A stretch of DNA of 6,622 nt from Caldifarciminota bacterium (lineage in GTDB: Bacteria > Hydrothermota > Hydrothermia > B15-G9 > WFZT01). The first letter of the stretch is position 1. Each line of letters opens with the position of its first letter. Below the pieces are notes generated by a model that was not told where the DNA came from, ran no database searches, and saw nothing but the letters and a program-made list of their open reading frames with translations. Location: contig JALXCE010000145.1 in assembly GCA_026991055.1 (NCBI GenBank), forward strand, positions 1 through 6,622, given 5' to 3'. The position numbers and the translations under genes are program-made. Positions 1 to 5,360 of the stretch are shown here, piece after piece.

Positions 1-749
1 CATTTATTGCCTTTGGTATCGGTGAATTTTTAACTCCCTCGGCAAACAGAAAGTTTCGTTACGTCAAAAAAGTAGAAATTGAGAAAAAGGCGTCGCCTCA
101 GCACAGGATTTTCGCGAGGAATTTGAGTTTTTTCGGTAAGTCCGGCTACCTTTACTTTTTTAAATACATCAATTCAAGAAATAACAGGGCCATAAATCCT
201 ATTATAATGAGAATTGTGAACGGAAAGGTGGTGGAGCGAATTGACGCGCGGACCGGACACTTTAAAAATGGTCACTGGGTACTGAGCAACGTAACTGTAA
301 GAAAATTTAAAGGAGACGAGGTGGAGGTCAAATTTTACAAGGTGCACGAGTTTCCAGAACTAAAAGAATCTCCGTTTGACCTTTTAAAAGAGCAGTACGA
401 GCTTGATGAGATGAGTGTTTTTGACCTTAGAAAACAGATGAAGGCGCTAAAATCTGCGGGACTCAGCTACACAAAGGTTCTTGCTGAGATTTACATACGT
501 TTTGCTTTTCCATTCGCCAATTTTGTTATCCTCTTTTTCTCTCTGCCCCTTGCAGCTTCAATGAGAGGGAGGGGGAGGGCCCTTGGCTTTGGCCTCTCGG
601 TGCTCCTTTCCTTTATTTACTGGGGGCTCCTCCAGACATCAAGAATTTTGGGCCAGCTTGGCAAAGTTGACCCCCTGATTGCGGCCTGGCTTCCGAATAT
701 TCTGTTTTTTATCCCGGGCCTTCTCTTTACCCTTAAGCTCAGAAGGTAG
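1..749 (+). CDS. LptF/LptG family LPS-export permease, C-terminal part (5' end outside window)
   Basis: The reading frame is open from the first base (first full codon at 3) to TAG at 747-749, so the gene starts before the window; a TTG at 123 is internal. In this family two permeases, LptF and LptG, form the inner-membrane core of the LptB2FG ABC exporter that lifts lipopolysaccharide into the periplasmic bridge. Of 248 visible residues, 1-20 match the family's GEF-x-P-x-ANRKFRY-type segment after an early membrane helix. Residues about 45-120 are polar and strand-rich, like the periplasmic jellyroll. Residues 136-146 (EMSVFDLRKQM) precede the C-terminal helices at about 166-185, 195-214 and 226-244. 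The AAWLPN motif (227-232) before the last helix is typical. I cannot decide between LptF and LptG without the N-terminus, although the end looks somewhat LptG-like. Family assignment is firm; the paralog is not. Confidence 0.9.
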   Translation, partial: FIAFGIGEFLTPSANRKFRYVKKVEIEKKASPQHRIFARNLSFFGKSGYLYFFKYINSRNNRAINPIIMRIVNGKVVERIDARTGHFKNGHWVLSNVTVRKFKGDEVEVKFYKVHEFPELKESPFDLLKEQYELDEMSVFDLRKQMKALKSAGLSYTKVLAEIYIRFAFPFANFVILFFSLPLAASMRGRGRALGFGLSVLLSFIYWGLLQTSRILGQLGKVDPLIAAWLPNILFFIPGLLFTLKLRR

Positions 750-1302
750 TCTTTCTCGCGGGGACAAAAGCGAGCAGGGCTGATTTTATGGCGTCGCCAG
801 GAATGAATGGTATCATTCCCATCATCAACAGGTTAAAAATTCCCGGGATCGAGTGGTTCATGGCTTTGAACCAGAGAGCAAGGCCAAGTATTCCTGGAAT
901 GTATATCAAGACGATGTGAGCAAATAGAATGGCTCCAAACCTTTGATGGTATTTCAAACTTGTGTATATCTTTCCAATAAACCAGCTGGCAAGGATAAAT
1001 CCAAGAAGATAACCACCTGTTGGGCCGACAATGGCTGCGATTCCACCCTTTAGACCGGCAAACCAGGGGACTCCGAGAATACCAAGACCAACGTAAAGGA
1101 GAACGCCGAAAATTGCCCTTTCACCGAGGAACATACCGGTAAGGACAATTCCAACTGTAGAACCAGTAATAGGAACGGGTGTCCATGGAAGGTAAATTCT
1201 TATCTGTGCAAGTACTCCTGTAATAAAAGCAAATCCAAGATATACCAGTAGTGATTGGAGTATGCCCTTTTCAAAGTGTCTTTCGCGAATCAGCTCGTAC
1301 AT
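739..1302 (-). CDS. bioY: BioY family biotin transporter, ECF substrate-binding (S) component
   Basis: The protein is an integral membrane biotin-binding subunit of an energy-coupling-factor transporter; the family imports biotin with EcfA ATPases and EcfT, none of which lies in this window. It has 187 residues, the usual BioY length, and about six hydrophobic segments. Hallmarks are TPVPIT (41-46), the GPTGGYLLGF motif (93-102) and PFIPGDAIK near the C-terminus (165-173). The ATG at 1302-1300 was chosen because AAAGGAGGT lies just upstream with 7 nt between GGAGG and ATG. A TTG at 1323 is in frame but would place that ribosome binding site inside the coding sequence. Its 3' end overlaps the convergent LptF/G gene by 11 bp. 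It is divergent from the aldehyde dehydrogenase gene. It may use a shared ECF module encoded elsewhere or work alone, as some BioY proteins do. The family call is secure. Confidence 0.95.
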   Translation of the reverse strand: MYELIRERHFEKGILQSLLVYLGFAFITGVLAQIRIYLPWTPVPITGSTVGIVLTGMFLGERAIFGVLLYVGLGILGVPWFAGLKGGIAAIVGPTGGYLLGFILASWFIGKIYTSLKYHQRFGAILFAHIVLIYIPGILGLALWFKAMNHSIPGIFNLLMMGMIPFIPGDAIKSALLAFVPARKTTF

Positions 1303-1308
1303 CGTGAA

Positions 1309-1317
1309 ACCTCCTTT
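1309..1317 (-). promoter_or_regulatory. Ribosome binding site fixing the bioY start
   Basis: Read on the minus strand this is AAAGGAGGT, a near-perfect anti-16S match with 7 nt between GGAGG and the ATG at 1302. It argues for that ATG over the upstream TTG at 1323. Confidence 0.85.
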
Positions 1318-1323
1318 TGGCAA

Positions 1324-1352
1324 ATTTTAAACTCCAGAGCATGAATTTTCAT
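1324..1352 (-). promoter_or_regulatory. Candidate sigma70-type promoter for bioY
   Basis: On the minus strand, ATGAAA (1352-1347, 4/6 to the -35 consensus) is followed by a 17-bp spacer and TAAAAT (1329-1324, 5/6 to the -10 consensus). Transcription would begin near 1317, giving a leader of roughly 15 nt. The spacer carries one arm (1336-1345) of an inverted repeat whose other arm is at 1375-1384, and the 12-bp dyad ATGAATTTTCAT (1341-1352) covers the -35. Regulation by a repressor at these repeats is possible but inferred; I do not recognise the classical BirA operator. Confidence 0.4.
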
Positions 1353-1384
1353 GGAGAAAAGGATTTTTGCGGGGTTCATGCTCT
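1336..1384. repeat. 10-bp perfect inverted repeat upstream of bioY
   Basis: AGAGCATGAA at 1336-1345 is the exact reverse complement of TTCATGCTCT at 1375-1384, with 29 bp between them. A second small dyad, ATGAA-TT-TTCAT, lies at 1341-1352. One arm falls between the candidate bioY -10 and -35 boxes, so the repeat could be an operator pair or simply a weak hairpin. Confidence 0.5.
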
Positions 1385-1392
1385 TCCCTTCT

Positions 1393-1519
1393 GAGCTTGT
1401 TCGAAAATACCCCCCTCCTCTCCGCCCCCCACGCACAAAGTGCGTGGGGGGAGGAAACAAGGTGGGGGGTAAATTTTTCCTCAAAAATCAAAGATTTTGA
1501 GATTTTTTCGAACAGGCTC
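1393..1519. repeat. 127-bp MITE-like element with inverted ends and internal hairpins
   Basis: The left end reads GAGCTTGTTCGAAAA (from 1393) and the right end, on the other strand, reads GAGCCTGTTCGAAAA (from 1519): 14 of 15 bases match. Inside, TACCCCCC (1409-1416) pairs with GGGGGGTA (1464-1471). A perfect 12-bp GC-rich stem with an AAA loop lies at 1427-1453. A second, AT-rich hairpin (1480-1501, one bulged A) is followed by a T-run at 1503-1508. No protein-coding sequence is credible within it. Short terminal repeats on a small foldable insert resemble a MITE or other non-autonomous element, but I could not find a clean target-site duplication; the flanks are only vaguely similar pyrimidine-rich tracts. 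It sits between the two divergent candidate promoters and is not part of either predicted short leader. Confidence 0.55.
1427..1453. repeat. Perfect 12-bp GC-rich hairpin with 3-nt loop
   Basis: CCCCCCACGCAC, loop AAA, GTGCGTGGGGGG: every base pairs. It forms the heart of the surrounding 127-bp inverted-repeat element. There is no T-run directly after it on either strand, so it does not look like a standard intrinsic terminator. Confidence 0.8.
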
Positions 1520-1527
1520 TTTCCTCC

Positions 1528-1556
1528 TTGACAATTTTGAGATTTGACATGTTAAT
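1528..1556 (+). promoter_or_regulatory. Candidate sigma70-type promoter for the aldehyde dehydrogenase gene
   Basis: TTGACA at 1528-1533 matches the -35 consensus perfectly. After a 17-bp spacer, GTTAAT (1551-1556) matches the -10 consensus at 4 of 6 bases. Transcription would start around 1563, leaving a leader of roughly 19 nt just long enough for the ribosome binding site. A second TTGACA occurs at 1544-1549 but has no good -10 at the right distance. Confidence 0.5.
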
Positions 1557-1567
1557 AAAATTGTTAA
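1528..1567. promoter_or_regulatory. Candidate operator: 11-bp inverted repeat over the promoter
   Basis: TTGACAATTTT (1528-1538) and AAAATTGTTAA (1557-1567) are inverted repeats with 10 of 11 positions matching, separated by 18 bp. The left arm overlaps the -35 box and the right arm the likely transcription start. This placement would suit a repressor, but no regulator gene is nearby and the AT-rich composition makes chance similarity more likely than usual. Confidence 0.35.
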
Positions 1568-1573
1568 AAGGAG
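1567..1573 (+). promoter_or_regulatory. Ribosome binding site fixing the aldehyde dehydrogenase start
   Basis: AAAGGAG ends 8 nt before the ATG at 1582. It supports this ATG over an in-frame TTG at 1528, which is part of the -35 box. Confidence 0.8.
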
Positions 1574-1581
1574 AAAAGACC

Positions 1582-3000
1582 ATGAAAATGTTCTTAAACG
1601 GTGAATGGGTTGATAGGGAAGAACGCATTGAGGTCGTTAACCCCTATGATGGGGAAGTTGTTGATTCCGTTCCATCTGCCTCACCCGAAGACCTTGAAAT
1701 GGCAGTAAAATCTGCAAAAGAGGGATTTAAGGAACTCAAAAAGTTAAGCGCTTACGACAAATACAAAATTCTCTCCTGTGCCGCAAAACTTCTTGAAAAC
1801 AACTCTGAAGACTTTGCAAGGGAACTCGTTCTGGAGGTTGGAAAAACTATCAAGGAGGCCCGGGGTGAGGTGGCGAGAGCCATTCAAACTCTGTACCTAT
1901 CAGCTGAAGAGGCCAAAAGACTCAAAGGAGAGCAGGTTATATTTGACGCCGATCCACGTGGAAAGGGAAAATTTGGAATGTACATTCGTGTGCCGATAGG
2001 TCCCATTGGTGCGATCACTCCCTTTAATTTCCCTTTGAATCTTGCACTACACAAGCTTGGGCCTGCATTTGCTGTTGGAAATTCAGTCGTGCATAAACCT
2101 GCAAGTGCCACACCGCTTACCAACCTGAAATTTACAGAAATACTCCTTGAATCTGGTTTACCAAGAAAGGCCATTAACGTGATAACCGGCCCAGGAGGCA
2201 CCATTGGTGAAGGACTTGTGAAACACCCTGAACTCAAGATGATAACGTTCACTGGCTCAAGAGACGTTGGACTTCGCATCATGGATATAAAGGGCTATAA
2301 AAAAGCTCTGATGGAGCTTGGCTCGAACGCTCCCATGATTGTTACAGAGACCGCTGATGTTGAGAAAGCAGCGAAAAAAGCTGTTGTCGGTGCTTTTGCG
2401 CAGGCCGGACAGTCCTGCATTTCTCTGCAGAGAGTTTTCGTGCATAAAAAGATCTTTGACCTATTCCTCTCTGAACTCGTGAACGGTGTTAAAAACATCA
2501 AAGTTGGTGATCCAATGGATGAAGAAACCGGAATGGGCCCGTTAATCAACGAAGGTGCCCTGAATCGTGTAAAGAGCTGGATTGAAGAGGCTGTTGAGCA
2601 TGGAGCTGAGATTGTTTATGGTGGGAATGTTCTCGGGAAAACTCTGATGGAGCCTACTGTGCTTATTAATGTTCCAGAAGACGTAAAACTCTTCCAGGAT
2701 GAGGTCTTCGGCCCTGTAGTTTTTGTTAATCCTTACGAGAACTTTGAAGATGCAGTAAAAAGTGCAAACAATTCAAAGTATGGACTCAATGCGGCCATTT
2801 TCACCCGTGACCTGAATCAGGCAATCAAAGGATTCCTCGAGCTCGAGTTTGGGGGGATTCTTATCAACGAACTCCCCACTTGGCGTGTGGATTTGATGCC
2901 TTATGGTGGTATGAAAGAGAGTGGATTTGGCAGGGAAGGTCCGGAGTTTGTGGTAAAAGAGATGAGTGAAATTAAGATGCTGGGGATTGACCTGAGCTGA
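1582..3000 (+). CDS. NAD(P)-dependent aldehyde dehydrogenase, lactaldehyde/GAPN-like
   Basis: A soluble 472-residue enzyme of full ALDH length that oxidises an aldehyde to a carboxylate with NAD(P)+. Catalytic features are all present: the Asn of TPFNFPLN (N149), a cofactor-binding Lys in HKPASATP (K172), the FTGSRDVG nucleotide-binding turn (223-230), the general base in MELGSNAP (E245), the nucleophile in GQSCISLQR (C279) and EVFGP (374-378). The GAITPFNFPLNL block and the C-terminal MPYGGMKESGFGREG block resemble archaeal lactaldehyde dehydrogenase (CofA) and non-phosphorylating glyceraldehyde-3-phosphate dehydrogenases. Likely substrates are therefore lactaldehyde, glyceraldehyde-3-phosphate or a related short aldehyde; sequence alone does not decide. 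ATG at 1582 has a good ribosome binding site. The gene is monocistronic as far as visible, with its own candidate promoter. Its last nine codons form half of a perfect 25-bp palindrome that ends at the stop. Confidence 0.93.
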   Translation: MKMFLNGEWVDREERIEVVNPYDGEVVDSVPSASPEDLEMAVKSAKEGFKELKKLSAYDKYKILSCAAKLLENNSEDFARELVLEVGKTIKEARGEVARAIQTLYLSAEEAKRLKGEQVIFDADPRGKGKFGMYIRVPIGPIGAITPFNFPLNLALHKLGPAFAVGNSVVHKPASATPLTNLKFTEILLESGLPRKAINVITGPGGTIGEGLVKHPELKMITFTGSRDVGLRIMDIKGYKKALMELGSNAPMIVTETADVEKAAKKAVVGAFAQAGQSCISLQRVFVHKKIFDLFLSELVNGVKNIKVGDPMDEETGMGPLINEGALNRVKSWIEEAVEHGAEIVYGGNVLGKTLMEPTVLINVPEDVKLFQDEVFGPVVFVNPYENFEDAVKSANNSKYGLNAAIFTRDLNQAIKGFLELEFGGILINELPTWRVDLMPYGGMKESGFGREGPEFVVKEMSEIKMLGIDLS

Positions 3001-3025
3001 AGCTCAGGTCAATCCCCAGCATCTT
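2974..3025. terminator. Perfect 25-bp inverted repeat, candidate bidirectional terminator
   Basis: The arms 2974-2998 and 3001-3025 are exact reverse complements separated by two bases (GA), giving a UGAA-type apex. The left arm is the final coding sequence of the aldehyde dehydrogenase gene, and its stop codon TGA (2998-3000) lies at the tip. It sits between convergent genes, where a shared terminator is expected. Against a textbook terminator, the stem is unusually long and coding, and the flanks are only moderately T-rich on either strand (CTCTAAGGTTTTCTTT on plus, AATTTCACTCATCTCTTTT on minus). The palindrome itself is certain; the function is inferred. Confidence 0.55.
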
Positions 3026-3085
3026 CTCTAAGGTTTTCTTTGGCAAGGGTTGATTAAAAAGTCTGTATTCGATTTAACCCTGAAT

Positions 3086-3715
3086 CTATGGCAATTCGGT
3101 TGCTATTCGGGTTTTTGATGGTGATGGAATCTCACCCTCGAATTTTTCGATCTTCACCTCTTTTTTACGAGATAAAATAATCATTTTGGCCGAGGGTCTT
3201 CTGGGCTTGTTACTTCCTGGCTTTACAGTTGCAACAAAGCTCGCTACCTCTCCAACACCCGCAATTTTTACAACGTCTCCTTTGATCTCCACGTCCTCGA
3301 TATCACCCAAAAATGGTTTACCGAGTGCTGCAGCCACTCTCTGTGGAACTTCGCCAACCTCATGGATTACAGAAAAGCTTCCACCCAGCACTATGTCCGC
3401 ATCCTTTATCTTTTCTGCAATTACATGAGCTATCTGGTTTGAGTCAAGCTCATTTTCAGTCTCAACGAGTATGACGTTATCGGCTCCCAGTGCATAAAGT
3501 TCTTTAAGTGTTGTAGCGGATTCTTTCCTTCCCACACTGATGGCGGTAACTTCAGCTTCACCCTGGTCTTTTAGCTTTAGTGCAAGCTCTATGGCAAACC
3601 TGTCATTTGGATTTATGATCCTCTTTTCCCTTTCAAAAATCTGTGCCTTTGATTTAGAGACCCCAAGCCCCTTTGGGTCAGGCACTTCCTTAATAAGAAC
3701 CGCGATCTTCTTCAT
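3086..3715 (-). CDS. Short EtfB-like protein (electron transfer flavoprotein beta-subunit/FixA family)
   Basis: Classical ETF beta subunits pair with EtfA and carry electrons between dehydrogenases and a membrane or ferredoxin acceptor. Family features here are the opening IKEVPDPKG (8-16), IINPNDRFAIELALKLKD (33-50), EVTAISVG (55-62), ALGADNVILVE (75-85) and a C-terminal PGSNKPRRPS segment (166-175) before a Lys-rich tail. It is odd in three ways. At 209 residues it is shorter than the usual 250-265. The RQAxDGDTxQVGP nucleotide-binding segment is replaced by SFSVIHEVGEVP (113-124). The stretch before PGSNKPR is contracted. No etfA is adjacent; this is the last gene of its operon and faces a convergent gene. 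ATG 3715 has GGAGG 8 nt upstream, inside the end of the preceding gene, 3 nt away. It may be a divergent ETF with EtfA elsewhere or a protein using only the fold. Confidence 0.8.
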   Translation of the reverse strand: MKKIAVLIKEVPDPKGLGVSKSKAQIFEREKRIINPNDRFAIELALKLKDQGEAEVTAISVGRKESATTLKELYALGADNVILVETENELDSNQIAHVIAEKIKDADIVLGGSFSVIHEVGEVPQRVAAALGKPFLGDIEDVEIKGDVVKIAGVGEVASFVATVKPGSNKPRRPSAKMIILSRKKEVKIEKFEGEIPSPSKTRIATELP

Positions 3716-3718
3716 TTC

Positions 3719-4279
3719 CTAATCCTCCTTTATTAACTTAGATTGTAAAGCTTTGATGGCGAAAATTATAAGAATGATACCGGCAATAATAGCACCCCAC
3801 ATTCCAAGTAATGAAAACGCTGTTACAATGACACCTGCGACAAAAACTCCAATTGCTATAGCAACAAATGATTTGTGAGGGTTTAGCCTCAAAATAGCAG
3901 CAATGGTGGCACCAGTCCATGCACCGGTTCCAGGTAATGGAATTGCAACAAATAGCAGCAGTCCAAGCATCTCGTATTTTTCAATTTTTTCTCGCTGATT
4001 TTCTGCCTTTTTCTCGAGTCTGGCGTAAAATTGCCTTCCCAACCTGGTTTTCGCAAAAACATTCATAACAGGTATAAGCAGGTAAAGGATGGGATAAATT
4101 GGTATCAGATTCCCAAGTACAGCAATTACATAAGCCTTAACAAAATTAAGTTTATAGTAAAGAATGGCGAGGGGAATAGCTGCTCTGAGCTCCACGATTG
4201 GGAGCATTGAGACGATAAATGTTACAAGTTCTTTATTGTGAATTGAATGCTGGATAAATTGGATTATGCGTTCACTCAT
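3719..4279 (-). CDS. COG2426 small multidrug-export family membrane protein
   Basis: This is a 186-residue integral membrane protein of the family named putative small multi-drug export protein (PF06695/COG2426). Its true transport substrate is unknown, and the name should not be read as evidence of drug efflux. Hallmarks are MLPIVELRAAIPLAI (25-39) and VAIPLPGTGAWTGA (111-124), two re-entrant-like motifs placed before similar helices. Hydrophobic segments fall at about 18-41, 46-73, 104-130, 136-157 and 160-177, and a charged stretch (78-103) probably forms a cytoplasmic loop. The ATG at 4279 overlaps the end of ribD by 8 nt and has only a weak AAAGA upstream, so translation is probably coupled to ribD. 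The stop at 3719 is 3 nt before the next start. Length is normal for the family. Confidence 0.9.
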   Translation of the reverse strand: MSERIIQFIQHSIHNKELVTFIVSMLPIVELRAAIPLAILYYKLNFVKAYVIAVLGNLIPIYPILYLLIPVMNVFAKTRLGRQFYARLEKKAENQREKIEKYEMLGLLLFVAIPLPGTGAWTGATIAAILRLNPHKSFVAIAIGVFVAGVIVTAFSLLGMWGAIIAGIILIIFAIKALQSKLIKED

Positions 4280-5360
4280 TCTTTATAACCACAAGCAAGT
4301 CTTCTTCTATCCGCTGGATTTCGCTGAATCTCAGCTGAATTGCATCCTCAAGCTTTCTTCTCACCCCCTCTGCAAGCTTAAGCCCTTCTCCCATGATCAG
4401 AGGAGAAATAAACATGTAAACTTTATCCCACAGATTTTTCTCAAAGAGGGCTCCGGCAAGATAGGCGCCACCTTCAATCAAAACCGACCTAATTCCATTA
4501 TTTCCTAAAATTTTGATCGCCTCTTTAAGATCAACTTTTCCCCGCTCATCAGTCCGGGTAAACCATACCTTCACCCCAATCTCTTCAAATTTTCGGGCAG
4601 CCTTGAGGTTGTCTTCGGTTTCAACCGTTATAATAGCCGTGGGCGCCTCATCAGTTTTGAAGACATTAAAATTAGTATCGAAGTCAATCTGGGAGGCAAA
4701 AATAACTCTCATGGGCTTACGTGGAGCGTAAACATCCCTTGGAGTCAATCTTGGATTGTCGTGGAGTAGAGTGCCTTTGCCCACAGCAACCGCGTCTACT
4801 TCACCTCTCCATTTATGATCGAGTGTGCGGGAACGTGGGCCGGAAATCCATTGGGATTTCCGGCCCACGTCAGCAATAAATCCATCAAGTGTCGCAGCGA
4901 GTTTGAGATAAACGAACGGAAGCCCGGTTTTCACATACTTGAAGTAAACCTCATTCTGCTCAACCACTTTGTCCTCTAAGACTCCAACTTTTACCTCGAT
5001 TCCTGCATCCACAAGTTGCTTTACCCCATTGCCGTTTACGAGAGGATTGGGGTCAATGGCACCGATTACGACTCTTTTGATGCCTGCCTTGATAATGGCC
5101 CTGGTGCAGGGTGGTTGGTGTCCATAAAAGGAATGAGGTTCGAGGGTTACATACATGGTGGCACCTTCTGTATGGCCTCGAGCGTCAAAGATCGCGTTTA
5201 CCTCCGCATGGGGAAGCCCTTGCTTTTTATGGTATCCAATACCAACAATCCTCCCTTTATTCACAATAACAGCGCCAACAAGCGGATTGGGTGAAGTAAA
5301 ACCCCTTCCGTATTCGGCGAGCTGAATGGCAAGCTCCATGTACTTCTCGTCTTCACTCAT
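4272..5360 (-). CDS. ribD: RibD: bifunctional pyrimidine deaminase/reductase of riboflavin synthesis
   Basis: RibD carries out the deamination and ribosyl reduction that follow GTP cyclohydrolase II in riboflavin synthesis, in the cytosol. The 362-residue length and two-domain order are standard. The deaminase domain (about 4-145) has SPNPLVGAVIV (23-33), PHAE with zinc ligand H51 and catalytic E53, and PPC with ligand C85. The reductase domain (about 148-360) has KLAATLDGFIA (153-163), SQWISG (169-174), GKGTLLHDNPRLT (194-206) and EGGAYLAGALF (296-306). The usual zinc-ligand segment EPCSHYG reads EPHSFYG (74-80), so the expected Cys is H76 and the following His is F78. Residues 164-176 are encoded by a perfect 17-bp palindrome. 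The start overlaps the ykvA-like stop as ATGA. No other rib genes are in view, so the pathway must be completed elsewhere. Identity is secure; full deaminase activity is not assured. Confidence 0.95.
   Translation of the reverse strand: MSEDEKYMELAIQLAEYGRGFTSPNPLVGAVIVNKGRIVGIGYHKKQGLPHAEVNAIFDARGHTEGATMYVTLEPHSFYGHQPPCTRAIIKAGIKRVVIGAIDPNPLVNGNGVKQLVDAGIEVKVGVLEDKVVEQNEVYFKYVKTGLPFVYLKLAATLDGFIADVGRKSQWISGPRSRTLDHKWRGEVDAVAVGKGTLLHDNPRLTPRDVYAPRKPMRVIFASQIDFDTNFNVFKTDEAPTAIITVETEDNLKAARKFEEIGVKVWFTRTDERGKVDLKEAIKILGNNGIRSVLIEGGAYLAGALFEKNLWDKVYMFISPLIMGEGLKLAEGVRRKLEDAIQLRFSEIQRIEEDLLVVIKNE
4833..4870. repeat. Perfect 17-bp palindrome inside ribD
   Basis: The arms 4833-4849 and 4854-4870 are exact reverse complements around a 4-nt loop (ATTG on plus). 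They lie wholly within coding sequence and encode RibD residues 164-176 (DVGRKSQWISGPR), including the conserved SQWISG motif. Such a GC-rich hairpin in the middle of an essential coding region is unusual. It may reflect a template-switch mutation or a chance product of codon choice. Confidence 0.85.

Noticed and set aside
123..749. LptF/G-family gene starting at the TTG at 123
   Set aside because: The frame is open to the window edge, and the upstream codons encode recognisable family sequence (GEFLTPSANRKFRY).
1303..1323. Upstream TTG start for bioY, adding seven residues (MPKGGFT)
   Set aside because: These codons contain the AAAGGAGGT ribosome binding site that serves the ATG at 1302; family length also fits the shorter form.
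1290..1484. 64-codon minus-strand frame across the intergenic region
   Set aside because: It runs through the hairpin element and the bioY promoter, is low-complexity (Pro/Gly runs from the C/G tracts) and has no family resemblance.
1528..1581. Upstream TTG start for the aldehyde dehydrogenase, adding 18 residues
   Set aside because: The TTG is part of a perfect TTGACA -35 box, and the ribosome binding site at 1567-1573 points to the ATG at 1582, where homology to the family begins.
1884..2549. Several minus-strand open frames opposite the aldehyde dehydrogenase gene
   Set aside because: They are antisense to a well-conserved enzyme, have Ser/Pro/Leu-rich shadow composition and no ribosome binding sites.
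2836..2847. CTCGAGCTCGAG self-complementary 12-mer
   Set aside because: It encodes Leu-Glu-Leu-Glu by a simple codon repeat and has no loop, so it is probably chance.
3046..3081. AGGGTT/AACCCT inverted repeat as terminator of the minus-strand operon
   Set aside because: Only 6 bp with a 24-nt loop and no T-run; the 25-bp palindrome further on is a better candidate.
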